From Ulva prolifera (lineage: Eukaryota > Chlorophyta > Ulvophyceae > Ulvales > Ulvaceae), in NCBI GenBank assembly GCA_023078555.1, contig CM041199.1, forward strand, positions 11,113,226 through 11,177,225: a stretch of 64,000 bases of DNA. The letters run 5' to 3'. Positions 38,606-51,500 of this stretch are shown here, in pieces. The position numbers and the translations under genes were made by a program. Within the stretch, counting starts at the first letter, position 1; the number at the start of each line of letters is the position of its first letter. Below the pieces are notes generated by a model, which saw only the letters and a list, made by a program, of their open reading frames with translations, ran no database searches and was not told the DNA's origin.

Positions 38606-41600
38606 ATGGACTTGGTTGTAGCCACGCAACCCCCCGCGCATCAAAAGGTACGTCGCCATGAACATTCCAAGATGTTGGGGGGTATGGGATGATTATCATT
38701 CATTGCATATTTGCTGCTGACTCCCAGGAGTGGCGTGGGGCAAAAGTGCACACTTTTCACCAACCATGTGAATGGACTTGGTTGTAGCCACGCAACCCCC
38801 CGCGCATCAAAAGGTACGTCGCCATGAACATTCCAAGATGTTGGAGGGTATGGGATGATTATCATTCATTGCATATTTGCTGCTGACTCCCAGGAGTGGC
38901 GTGGGGCAAAAGTGCACACTTTTCACCAACCTTGTGAATGGACTTGGCTATAGACAAGCATACCCCCGCGCACCATAGGGAAGTTGCCAGAAACATCCTT
39001 TGATTCTGAAAGATCTAGGACGTCAAGTATGCATTGCACAGTTGTTGCTAACTCCCAAGAGTGGCGTGGAACAAAAGTGCACACTTTTCACCAACCATGT
39101 GAATGGACTTGGTTGTAGCCACGCAACCCCCCGCGCAGCAAAAGGTACGTCGCCATGAACATTCCAAGATGTTGGGGGGTATGGGATGATTATCATTCAT
39201 TGCATATTTGCTGCTGACTCCCAGGAGTGGCGTGGGGCAAAAGTGCACACTTTTCACCAACCATGTGAATGGACTTGGCTATAGACAAGCATACCCCCGC
39301 GCACCATAGGGAAGTTGCCAGAAACATCCTTTGATTCTGAAAGATCTAGGACGTCAAGTATGCATTGCACAGTTGTTGCTAACTCCCAGGAGTGGCGTGG
39401 AACAAAAGTGCACACTTTTCACCAACCATGTGAATGGACTTGGTTGTAGCCACGCAACCCCCCGCGCAGCAAAAGGTACGTTGCCATCAACATTCCAAGA
39501 TGTTGGGGGGTATGGGATGTCCATCATTCATTGCGTATTTTCTGCAGACACCATGGAGTGGTGTGGTGCAAAAGTGTACACTTTCCACCAACCCATGTGA
39601 ATGGACTTGGTTGTAGCCACGCAACCCCCCGCGCATCAAAAGGTACATCGCCATCAACATTCCAAGATGTTGGGGGGTATGGGATGTCCATCATTCATTG
39701 CGTATTTTCTGCAGACACCATGGAGTGGTGTAATGCAAAAGTGCACACTTTCCACCAACCCATGTGAATGGACTTGGTTGTAGCCACGCAACCCCCCGCG
39801 CATGAAAAGGTACGTCGCCATGAACATTCCAAGATGTTGGGGGGTATGGGATGATTATCATTCATTGCATATTTGCTGCTGACTCCCAGGAGTGGCGTGG
39901 GGCAAAAGTGCACACTTTTCACCAACCATGTGAATGGACTTGGCTATAGACAAGCATACCCCCGCGCACCATAGGGAAGTTGCCAGAAACATCCTTTGAT
40001 TCTGAAAGATCTAGGACGTCAAGTATGCATTGCACAGTTGTTGCTAACTCCCAGGAGTGGCGTGGAACAAAAGTGCACACTTTTCACCAACCATGTGAAT
40101 GGACTTGGTTGTAGCCACGCAACCCCCCGCGCAGCAAAAGGTACGTTGCCATCAACATTCCAATATGTTGGGGGGTATGGGATGTCCATCATTCATTGCG
40201 TATTTTCTGCAGACACCATGGAGTGGTGTGATGCAAAAGTGTACACTTTCCACCAACCCATGTGAATGGACTTGGTTGTAGCCACGCAACCCCCCGCGCA
40301 TCAAAAGGTACATCGCCATCAACATTCCAAGACGTTGGGGGGTATGGGATGTCCATCATTCATTGCGTATTTTCTGCAGACACCATGGAGTGGTGTGGTG
40401 CAAAAGTGCACACTTTCCACCAACCCATGTGAATGGACTTGGTTGTAGCCACGCAACCCCCCGCGCATCAAAAGGTACGTCGCCATGAACATTCCAAGAT
40501 GTTAGGGGGTATGGGATGATTATCATTCATTGCATATTTGCTGCTGACTCCCAGGAGTGGCGTGGGGCAAAAGTGCACACTTTTCACCAACCATGTGAAT
40601 GGACTTGGTTGTAGCCACGCAACCCCCCGCGCATCAAAAGGTACGTCGCCATGAACATTCCAAGATGTTGGAGGGTATGGGATGATTATCATTCATTGCA
40701 CATTTGCTGCTGACTCCCAGGAGTGGCGTGGGGCAAAAGTGCACACTTTTCACCAACCTTGTGAATGGACTTGGCTATAGACAAGCATACCCCCGCGCAC
40801 CATAGGGAAGTTGCCAGAAACATCCTTTGATTCTGAAAGATCTAGGACGTCAAGTATGCATTGCACAGTTGTTGCTAACTCCTAGGAGTGGCGTGGAACA
40901 AAAGTGCACACTTTTCACCAACCATGTGAATGGACTTGGTTGTAGCCACGCAACCCCCCGCGCAGCAAAAGGTACGTTGCCATCAACATTCAAAAGATGT
41001 TGGGGGGTATGGGATGTCCATCATTCATTGCGTATTTTCTGCAGACACCATGGAGTGGTGTGATGCAAAAGTGTACACTTTCCACCAACCCATGTGAATG
41101 GACTTGGTTGTAGCCACGCAACCCCCCGCGCATCAAAAGGTACATCGCCATCAACATTCCAAGATGTTGGGGGGTATGGGATGTCCATCATTCATTGCGT
41201 ATTTTCTGCAGACACCATGGAGTGGTGTGGTGCAAAAGTGCACACTTTCCACCAACCCATGTGAATGGACTTGGTTGTAGCCACGCAACCCCCCGCGCAT
41301 CAAAAGGTACGTCGCCATGAACATTCCAAGATGTTGGGGGGTATGGGATGTCCATCATTCATTGCGTATTTTCTGCAGACACCAGGGAGTGGTGTGGTGC
41401 AAAAGTGCACACTTTCCACCAACCCATGTGAATGGACTTGGTTGTAGCCACGCAACCCCCTGCGCATCAAAAGGTACGTCCCCATGAACATTCAAAGATG
41501 TTGGGGGGTATGGGATGTCCATCATTCATTGCGTATTTTCTGCAGACACCAGGGAGTGGTGTGGTGCAAAAGTGCACACTTTCCACCAACCCATGTGAAT

Positions 41601-44424
41601 GGACTTGGTTGTAGCCACGCAACCCCCTGCGCATCAAAAGGTACGTCCCCATGAACATTCAAAGATGTTGGGGGGTATGGGATGTCCATCATTCATTGCG
41701 TATTTTCTGCAGACACCAGGGAGTGGTGTGGTGCAAAAGTGCACACTTTCCACCAACCCATGTGAATGGACTTGGTTGTAGCCACGCAACCCCCCGCGCA
41801 TCAAAAGGTACGTCGCCATGAACATTCCAAGATGTTGGGGGGTATGGGATGATTATCATTCATTGCATATTTGCTGCTGACTCCCAGGAGTGGCGTGGGG
41901 CAAAAGTGCACACTTTTCACCAACCATGTGAATGGACTTGGTTGTAGCCACGCAACCCCCCGCGCATCAAAAGGTACGTCGCCATGAACATTCCAAGATG
42001 TTGGAGGGTATGGGATGATTATCATTCATTGCATATTTGCTGCTGACTCCCAGGAGTGGCGTGGGGCAAAAGTGCACACTTTTCACCAACCTTGTGAATG
42101 GACTTGGCTATAGACAAGCATACCCCCGCGCACCATAGGGAAGTTGCCAGAAACATCCTTTGATTCTGAAAGATCTAGGACGTCAAGTATGCATTGCACA
42201 GTTGTTGCTAACTCCCAAGAGTGGCGTGGAACAAAAGTGCACACTTTTCACCAACCATGTGAATGGACTTGGTTGTAGCCACGCAACCCCCCGCGCAGCA
42301 AAAGGTACGTCGCCATGAACATTCCAAGATGTTGGGGGGTATGGGATGATTATCATTCATTGCATATTTGCTGCTGACTCCCAGGAGTGGCGTGGGGCAA
42401 AAGTGCACACTTTTCACCAACCATGTGAATGGACTTGGCTATAGACAAGCATACCCCCGCGCACCATAGGGAAGTTGCCAGAAACATCCTTTGATTCTGA
42501 AAGATCTAGGACGTCAAGTATGCATTGCACAGTTGTTGCTAACTCCCAGGAGTGGCGTGGAACAAAAGTGCACACTTTTCACCAACCATGTGAATGGACT
42601 TGGTTGTAGCCACGCAACCCCCCGCGCAGCAAAAGGTACGTTGCCATCAACATTCCAAGATGTTGGGGGGTATGGGATGTCCATCATTCATTGCGTATTT
42701 TCTGCAGACACCATGGAGTGGTGTGGTGCAAAAGTGTACACTTTCCACCAACCCATGTGAATGGACTTGGTTGTAGCCACGCAACCCCCCGCGCATCAAA
42801 AGGTACATCGCCATCAACATTCCAAGATGTTGGGGGGTATGGGATGTCCATCATTCATTGCGTATTTTCTGCAGACACCATGGAGTGGTGTAATGCAAAA
42901 GTGCACACTTTCCACCAACCCATGTGAATGGACTTGGTTGTAGCCACGCAACCCCCCGCGCATGAAAAGGTACGTCGCCATGAACATTCCAAGATGTTGG
43001 GGGGTATGGGATGATTATCATTCATTGCATATTTGCTGCTGACTCCCAGGAGTGGCGTGGGGCAAAAGTGCACACTTTTCACCAACCATGTGAATGGACT
43101 TGGCTATAGACAAGCATACCCCCGCGCACCATAGGGAAGTTGCCAGAAACATCCTTTGATTCTGAAAGATCTAGGACGTCAAGTATGCATTGCACAGTTG
43201 TTGCTAACTCCCAGGAGTGGCGTGGAACAAAAGTGCACACTTTTCACCAACCATGTGAATGGACTTGGTTGTAGCCACGCAACCCCCCGCGCAGCAAAAG
43301 GTACGTTGCCATCAACATTCCAATATGTTGGGGGGTATGGGATGTCCATCATTCATTGCGTATTTTCTGCAGACACCATGGAGTGGTGTGATGCAAAAGT
43401 GTACACTTTCCACCAACCCATGTGAATGGACTTGGTTGTAGCCACGCAACCCCCCGCGCATCAAAAGGTACATCGCCATCAACATTCCAAGACGTTGGGG
43501 GGTATGGGATGTCCATCATTCATTGCGTATTTTCTGCAGACACCATGGAGTGGTGTGGTGCAAAAGTGCACACTTTCCACCAACCCATGTGAATGGACTT
43601 GGTTGTAGCCACGCAACCCCCCGCGCATCAAAAGGTACGTCGCCATGAACATTCCAAGATGTTAGGGGGTATGGGATGATTATCATTCATTGCATATTTG
43701 CTGCTGACTCCCAGGAGTGGCGTGGGGCAAAAGTGCACACTTTTCACCAACCATGTGAATGGACTTGGTTGTAGCCACGCAACCCCCCGCGCATCAAAAG
43801 GTACGTCGCCATGAACATTCCAAGATGTTGGAGGGTATGGGATGATTATCATTCATTGCACATTTGCTGCTGACTCCCAGGAGTGGCGTGGGGCAAAAGT
43901 GCACACTTTTCACCAACCTTGTGAATGGACTTGGCTATAGACAAGCATACCCCCGCGCACCATAGGGAAGTTGCCAGAAACATCCTTTGATTCTGAAAGA
44001 TCTAGGACGTCAAGTATGCATTGCACAGTTGTTGCTAACTCCTAGGAGTGGCGTGGAACAAAAGTGCACACTTTTCACCAACCATGTGAATGGACTTGGT
44101 TGTAGCCACGCAACCCCCCGCGCAGCAAAAGGTACGTTGCCATCAACATTCAAAAGATGTTGGGGGGTATGGGATGTCCATCATTCATTGCGTATTTTCT
44201 GCAGACACCATGGAGTGGTGTGATGCAAAAGTGTACACTTTCCACCAACCCATGTGAATGGACTTGGTTGTAGCCACGCAACCCCCCGCGCATCAAAAGG
44301 TACATCGCCATCAACATTCCAAGATGTTGGGGGGTATGGGATGTCCATCATTCATTGCGTATTTTCTGCAGACACCATGGAGTGGTGTGGTGCAAAAGTG
44401 CACACTTTCCACCAACCCATGTGA
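38606..44424 (+). repeat. HOR block: 19-mer, 3160-bp period, nearly two copies
   Basis: 38606-41765 recurs from 41766 at an offset of 3160 bp; for example 38938/42098, 39269/42429, 39434/42594, 39768/42928, 40433/43593, 40930/44090 and 41098/44258 correspond. The order is Bi Bi C Bi C A A Bi C A A Bi Bi C A A A A A. Shared private marks include CCAATATG, AAGACGTTG, ATTCAAAAGATG (a 168-bp A) and CACCAGGGAG. Similarity ends near 44425, where a TAATGC-type A replaces the expected monomer. Confidence 0.86.
40878..40889 (+). repeat. Perfect 12-bp palindrome in C (CCTAGG variant)
   Basis: ACTCCTAGGAGT replaces the usual ACTCCCAGGAGT. Further copies are at 44038-44049 and 45702-45713, and in C monomers near 48200, 49030, 50695, 59228, 61735 and 63730. 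Confidence 0.93.
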
Positions 44425-46088
44425 ATGGACTTGGTTGTAGCCACGCAACCCCCCGCGCATCAAAAGGTACATCGCCATCAACATTCCAAGATGTTGGGGG
44501 GTATGGGATGTCCATCATTCATTGCGTATTTTCTGCAGACACCATGGAGTGGTGTAATGCAAAAGTGCACACTTTCCACCAACCCATGTGAATGGACTTG
44601 GTTGTAGCCACGCAACCCCCCGCGCATGAAAAGGTACGTCGCCATGAACATTCCAAGATGTTGGGGGGTATGGGATGATTATCATTCATTGCATATTTGC
44701 TGCTGACTCCCAGGAGTGGCGTGGGGCAAAAGTGCACACTTTTCACCAACCATGTGAATGGACTTGGCTATAGACAAGCATACCCCCGCGCACCATAGGG
44801 AAGTTGCCAGAAACATCCTTTGATTCTGAAAGATCTAGGACGTCAAGTATGCATTGCACAGTTGTTGCTAACTCCCAGGAGTGGCGTGGAACAAAAGTGC
44901 ACACTTTTCACCAACCATGTGAATGGACTTGGTTGTAGCCACGCAACCCCCCGCGCAGCAAAAGGTACGTTGCCATCAACATTCCAATATGTTGGGGGGT
45001 ATGGGATGTCCATCATTCATTGCGTATTTTCTGCAGACACCATGGAGTGGTGTGATGCAAAAGTGTACACTTTCCACCAACCCATGTGAATGGACTTGGT
45101 TGTAGCCACGCAACCCCCCGCGCATCAAAAGGTACATCGCCATCAACATTCCAAGACGTTGGGGGGTATGGGATGTCCATCATTCATTGCGTATTTTCTG
45201 CAGACACCATGGAGTGGTGTGGTGCAAAAGTGCACACTTTCCACCAACCCATGTGAATGGACTTGGTTGTAGCCACGCAACCCCCCGCGCATCAAAAGGT
45301 ACGTCGCCATGAACATTCCAAGATGTTAGGGGGTATGGGATGATTATCATTCATTGCATATTTGCTGCTGACTCCCAGGAGTGGCGTGGGGCAAAAGTGC
45401 ACACTTTTCACCAACCATGTGAATGGACTTGGTTGTAGCCACGCAACCCCCCGCGCATCAAAAGGTACGTCGCCATGAACATTCCAAGATGTTGGAGGGT
45501 ATGGGATGATTATCATTCATTGCACATTTGCTGCTGACTCCCAGGAGTGGCGTGGGGCAAAAGTGCACACTTTTCACCAACCTTGTGAATTGACTTGGCT
45601 ATAGACAAGCATACCCCCGCGCACCATAGGGAAGTTGCCAGAAACATCCTTTGATTCTGAAAGATCTAGGACGTCAAGTATGCATTGCACAGTTGTTGCT
45701 AACTCCTAGGAGTGGCGTGGAACAAAAGTGCACACTTTTCACCAACCATGTGAATGGACTTGGTTGTAGCCACGCAACCCCCCGCGCAGCAAAAGGTACG
45801 TTGCCATCAACATTCAAAAGATGTTGGGGGGTATGGGATGTCCATCATTCATTGCGTATTTTCTGCAGACACCATGGAGTGGTGTGATGCAAAAGTGTAC
45901 ACTTTCCACCAACCCATGTGAATGGACTTGGTTGTAGCCACGCAACCCCCCGCGCATCAAAAGGTACATCGCCATCAACATTCCAAGATGTTGGGGGGTA
46001 TGGGATGTCCATCATTCATTGCGTATTTTCTGCAGACACCATGGAGTGGTGTGGTGCAAAAGTGCACACTTTCCACCAACCCATGTGA
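42928..46088 (+). repeat. HOR block: 10-mer, 1664-bp period
   Basis: Bi C A A Bi Bi C A A A from 42928 is repeated from 44592 for nine monomers, with 43094/44758, 43259/44923, 43593/45257, 43925/45589 and 44258/45922 in register. It overlaps the end of the 3160-bp block, showing that one amplification was laid over another. A private substitution in the second copy is GAATTGACTTGGC at 45588. Confidence 0.83.
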
Positions 46089-47583
46089 ATGGACTTGGTT
46101 GTAGCCACGCAACCCCCCGCGCATCAAAAGGTACGTCGCCATGAACATTCCAAGATGTTAGGGGGTATGGGATGATTATCATTCATTGCATATTTGCTGC
46201 TGACTCCCAGGAGTGGCGTGGGGCAAAAGTGCACACTTTTCACCAACCATGTGAATGGACTTGGTTGTAGCCACGCAACCCCCCGCGCATCAAAAGGTAC
46301 GTCGCCATGAACATTCCAAGATGTTGGAGGGTATGGGATGATTATCATTCATTGCATATTTGCTGCTGACTCCCAGGAGTGGCGTGGGGCAAAAGTGCAC
46401 ACTTTTCACCAACCTTGTGAATGGACTTGGCTATAGACAAGTATACCCCCGCGCACCATAGGGAAGTTGCCAGAAACATCCTTTGATTCTGAAAGATCTA
46501 GGACGTCAAGTATGCATTGCACAGTTGTTGCTAACTCCCAAGAGTGGCGTGGAACAAAAGTGCACACTTTTCACCAACCATGTGAATGGACTTGGTTGTA
46601 GCCACGCAACCCCCCGCGCAGCAAAAGGTACGTCGCCATGAACATTCCAAGATGTTGGGGGGTATGGGATGATTATCATTCATTGCATATTTGCTGCTGA
46701 CTCCCAGGAGTGGCGTGGGGCAAAAGTGCACACTTTTCACCAACCATGTGAATGGACTTGGCTATAGACAAGCATACCCCCGCGCACCATAGGGAAGTTG
46801 CCAGAAACATCCTTTGATTCTGAAAGATCTAGGACGTCAAGTATGCATTGCACAGTTGTTGCTAACTCCCAGGAGTGGCGTGGAACAAAAGTGCACACTT
46901 TTCACCAACCATGTGAATGGACTTGGTTGTAGCCACGCAACCCCCCGCGCAGCAAAAGGTACGTTGCCATCAACATTCCAAGATGTTGGGGGGTATGGGA
47001 TGTCCATCATTCATTGCGTATTTTCTGCAGACACCATGGAGTGGTGTGGTGCAAAAGTGTACACTTTCCACCAACCCATGTGAATGGACTTGGTTGTAGC
47101 CACGCAACCCCCCGCGCATCAAAAGGTACATCGCCATCAACATTCCAAGATGTTGGGGGGTATGGGATGTCCATCATTCATTGCGTATTTTCTGCAGACA
47201 CCATGGAGTGGTGTAATGCAAAAGTGCACACTTTCCACCAACCCATGTGAATGGACTTGGTTGTAGCCACGCAACCCCCCGCGCATGAAAAGGTACGTCG
47301 CCATGAACATTCCAAGATGTTGGGGGGTATGGGATGATTATCATTCATTGCATATTTGCTGCTGACTCCCAGGAGTGGCGTGGAACAAAAGTGCACACTT
47401 TTCACCAACCATGTGAATGGACTTGGTTGTAGCCACGCAACCCCCCGCGCATCAAAAGGTACGTCGCCATGAACATTCCAAGATGTTGGGGGGTATGGGA
47501 TGTCCATCATTCATTGCGTATTTTCTGCAGACACCATGGAGTGGTGTGATGCAAAAGTGTACACTTTCCACCAACCCATGTGA
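46089..47583 (+). repeat. HOR segment matching 41766 onward, ending in a B/C chimera
   Basis: Order Bi Bi C Bi C A A, then a Bi/C chimera at 47251 and an A at 47417. The part from 46089 to about 47370 matches 41766 to 43050 at offset 4323 bp. At the chimera the Bi monomer passes into a C tail and one monomer is missing compared with 42928-43258. Confidence 0.8.
47251..47416 (+). repeat. Chimeric monomer Bi/C
   Basis: The front is a normal Bi (GCATGAAAAGG, GATTATCATTC, GCTGCTGACTCCCAGGAG). After GTGGCGTGG it reads AACAAAAG, the C tail, rather than GGCAAAAG. The following monomer is an A, so a full 165-bp C-length step is missing. The switch lies within the CCCAGGAGTGGCGTGG tract shared by B and C. 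Confidence 0.85.
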
Positions 47584-49247
47584 ATGGACTTGGTTGTAGC
47601 CACGCAACCCCCCGCGCATCAAAAGGTACATCGCCATCAACATTCCAAGACGTTGGGGGGTATGGGATGTCCATCATTCATTGCGTATTTTCTGCAGACA
47701 CCATGGAGTGGTGTGGTGCAAAAGTGCACACTTTCCACCAACCCATGTGAATGGACTTGGTTGTAGCCACGCAACCCCCCGCGCATCAAAAGGTACGTCG
47801 CCATGAACATTCCAAGATGTTAGGGGGTATGGGATGATTATCATTCATTGCATATTTGCTGCTGACTCCCAGGAGTGGCGTGGGGCAAAAGTGCACACTT
47901 TTCACCAACCATGTGAATGGACTTGGTTGTAGCCACGCAACCCCCCGCGCATCAAAAGGTACGTCGCCATGAACATTCCAAGATGTTGGAGGGTATGGGA
48001 TGATTATCATTCATTGCACATTTGCTGCTGACTCCCAGGAGTGGCGTGGGGCAAAAGTGCACACTTTTCACCAACCTTGTGAATGGACTTGGCTATAGAC
48101 AAGCATACCCCCGCGCACCATAGGGAAGTTGCCAGAAACATCCTTTGATTCTGAAAGATCTAGGACGTCAAGTATGCATTGCACAGTTGTTGCTAACTCC
48201 TAGGAGTGGCGTGGAACAAAAGTGCACACTTTTCACCAACCATGTGAATGGACTTGGTTGTAGCCACGCAACCCCCCGCGCAGCAAAAGGTACGTTGCCA
48301 TCAACATTCAAAAGATGTTGGGGGGTATGGGATGTCCATCATTCATTGCGTATTTTCTGCAGACACCATGGAGTGGTGTGATGCAAAAGTGTACACTTTC
48401 CACCAACCCATGTGAATGGACTTGGTTGTAGCCACGCAACCCCCCGCGCATCAAAAGGTACATCGCCATCAACATTCCAAGACGTTGGGGGGTATGGGAT
48501 GTCCATCATTCATTGCGTATTTTCTGCAGACACCATGGAGTGGTGTGGTGCAAAAGTGCACACTTTCCACCAACCCATGTGAATGGACTTGGTTGTAGCC
48601 ACGCAACCCCCCGCGCATCAAAAGGTACGTCGCCATGAACATTCCAAGATGTTAGGGGGTATGGGATGATTATCATTCATTGCATATTTGCTGCTGACTC
48701 CCAGGAGTGGCGTGGGGCAAAAGTGCACACTTTTCACCAACCATGTGAATGGACTTGGTTGTAGCCACGCAACCCCCCGCGCATCAAAAGGTACGTCGCC
48801 ATGAACATTCCAAGATGTTGGAGGGTATGGGATGATTATCATTCATTGCACATTTGCTGCTGACTCCCAGGAGTGGCGTGGGGCAAAAGTGCACACTTTT
48901 CACCAACCTTGTGAATGGACTTGGCTATAGACAAGCATACCCCCGCGCACCATAGGGAAGTTGCCAGAAACATCCTTTGATTCTGAAAGATCTAGGACGT
49001 CAAGTATGCATTGCACAGTTGTTGCTAACTCCTAGGAGTGGCGTGGAACAAAAGTGCACACTTTTCACCAACCATGTGAATGGACTTGGTTGTAGCCACG
49101 CAACCCCCCGCGCAGCAAAAGGTACGTTGCCATCAACATTCAAAAGATGTTGGGGGGTATGGGATGTCCATCATTCATTGCGTATTTTCTGCAGACACCA
49201 TGGAGTGGTGTGATGCAAAAGTGTACACTTTCCACCAACCCATGTGA
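47584..49247 (+). repeat. HOR block: 832-bp pentamer in two copies
   Basis: A Bi Bi C A at 47584-48415 and 48416-49247. The last A of each unit is 168 bp (ATTCAAAAGATG), which makes the period 832 rather than 831. The composition differs from the 831-bp D A Bg Bi C pentamer of the left part, so the near-equal periods do not mean the same unit. Confidence 0.85.
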
Positions 49248-51291
49248 ATGGACTTGGTTGTAGCCACGCAACCCCCCGCGCATCAAAAGGTACATCGCCA
49301 TCAACATTCCAAGATGTTGGGGGGTATGGGATGTCCATCATTCATTGCGTATTTTCTGCAGACACCATGGAGTGGTGTGGTGCAAAAGTGCACACTTTCC
49401 ACCAACCCATGTGAATGGACTTGGTTGTAGCCACGCAACCCCCCGCGCATCAAAAGGTACATCGCCATCAACATTCCAAGATGTTGGGGGGTATGGGATG
49501 TCCATCATTCATTGCGTATTTTCTGCAGACACCATGGAGTGGTGTAATGCAAAAGTGCACACTTTCCACCAACCCATGTGAATGGACTTGGTTGTAGCCA
49601 CGCAACCCCCCGCGCATGAAAAGGTACGTCGCCATGAACATTCCAAGATGTTGGGGGGTATGGGATGATTATCATTCATTGCATATTTGCTGCTGACTCC
49701 CAGGAGTGGCGTGGGGCAAAAGTGCACACTTTTCACCAACCATGTGAATGGACTTGGCTATAGACAAGCATACCCCCGCGCACCATAGGGAAGTTGCCAG
49801 AAACATCCTTTGATTCTGAAAGATCTAGGACGTCAAGTATGCATTGCACAGTTGTTGCTAACTCCCAGGAGTGGCGTGGAACAAAAGTGCACACTTTTCA
49901 CCAACCATGTGAATGGACTTGGTTGTAGCCACGCAACCCCCCGCGCAGCAAAAGGTACGTTGCCATCAACATTCCAATATGTTGGGGGGTATGGGATGTC
50001 CATCATTCATTGCGTATTTTCTGCAGACACCATGGAGTGGTGTGATGCAAAAGTGTACACTTTCCACCAACCCATGTGAATGGACTTGGTTGTAGCCACG
50101 CAACCCCCCGCGCATCAAAAGGTACATCGCCATCAACATTCCAAGACGTTGGGGGGTATGGGATGTCCATCATTCATTGCGTATTTTCTGCAGACACCAT
50201 GGAGTGGTGTGGTGCAAAAGTGCACACTTTCCACCAACCCATGTGAATGGACTTGGTTGTAGCCACGCAACCCCCCGCGCATCAAAAGGTACGTCGCCAT
50301 GAACATTCCAAGATGTTAGGGGGTATGGGATGATTATCATTCATTGGCATATTTGCTGCTGACTCCAGGAGTGGCGTGGGGCAAAAGTGCACACTTTCAC
50401 CAACCATGTGAATGGACTTGGTTGTAGCCACGCAACCCCCCGCGCATCAAAAGGTACGTCGCCATGAACATTCCAAGATGTTGGAGGGTATGGGATGATT
50501 ATCATTCATTGCACATTTGCTGCTGACTCCAGGAGTGGCGTGGGGCAAAAGTGCACAGCTTTTCACCACCCTTGTTAATGGACTTGGCTATAGACAAGCA
50601 TACCCCGCGCACCATAGGGAGTTGCCAGAAACATCCTTTGATTCTGAAAGATCTAGGACGGTCAAGTATGCATTGCACAGTGTGTTGCTAACTCCTAGGA
50701 GTGGCGTGGAACAAAAGTGCACACTTTTCACCAACCATGTGAATGGACTTGGTTGTAGCCACGCAACCCCCCGCGCAGCAAAAGGTACTTGCCATCAACA
50801 TTCAAAGATGTTGGGGGGTATGGATGTCCATCATTCATTGCGTATTTTCTGCAGACACCATGGAGTGGTGTGATGCAAAAGTATTACACTTTCCACCAAC
50901 CCATGTGAATGGACTTGGTTGTAGCCACGCAACCCCCCGCGCATCAAAAGGTACATCGCCATCAACATTCCAAGATGTTGGGGGGTATGGGATGTCCATC
51001 ATTCATTGCGTATTTTCTGCAGACACCATGGAGTGGTGTGTGCAAAAGTGCACACTTTCACCAACCCATGTGAATGGACTTGGTTGTAGCCACGCAGACC
51101 CCCTCGCATCAAAAGGTACGTCGCCATGAACATTCCAAGATGTTAGGGGGTATAGGGATGATTATCATTCATTGCATATTTTGCTGCTGACTCCCAGGAG
51201 TGGCGTGGGGACAAAAGTGCACACTTTTCACCAACCATGTGAATGGACTTGGTTGTAGCCACGCAAACCCCGCGCATCAAAGGTACGTTCG
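49248..51291 (+). repeat. HOR segment running into the gap, indel-rich from ~50340
   Basis: A, A (TAATGC), Bi, C, A, A, Bi, then degraded Bi, C, A, A, Bi and a partial monomer. 49248 onward matches 44258 onward at offset 4990 bp. Spacing is exact until about 50340; after that, single-base gains and losses appear (CATTGGCAT near 50346, GACTCCAGG near 50363, GTATTACAC near 50882), which suggests consensus error near the assembly break. Confidence 0.8.
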
Positions 51292-51500
51292 NNNNNNNNN
51301 NNNNNNNNNNNNNNNNNNNNNNNNNNNNNNNNNNNNNNNNNNNNNNNNNNNNNNNNNNNNNNNNNNNNNNNNNNNNNNNNNNNNNNNNNNNNNNNNNNNN
51401 NNNNNNNNNNNNNNNNNNNNNNNNNNNNNNNNNNNNNNNNNNNNNNNNNNNNNNNNNNNNNNNNNNNNNNNNNNNNNNNNNNNNNNNNNNNNNNNNNNNN
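51292..51500. other. Assembly gap (209 N)
   Basis: A run of 209 undetermined bases inside the array. Satellite sequence of the same orientation flanks it on both sides, so the missing DNA is most likely more of the same repeat. The open frames crossing it consist only of unknown residues and carry no information. Confidence 0.99.

Larger units (their letters stand above)
1..51291 (+). repeat. Satellite array, left segment (~166-bp monomer)
   Basis: Uninterrupted head-to-tail tandem repeat. The ATGGACTTGG box recurs at 21, 188, 355, 522, 688, 855, 1022, 1188, 1353 and so on, with steps of 165, 166 or 167 bp (rarely 168-169). All copies are in the same orientation. No unique DNA, transposon or gene interrupts it. 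Monomer length close to a chromatosome and HOR organisation are typical of eukaryotic centromeric or other heterochromatic satellites; that location is inferred. The family is not one I recognise. Both window edges lie inside the array, so its true ends are not visible. Confidence 0.97.
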
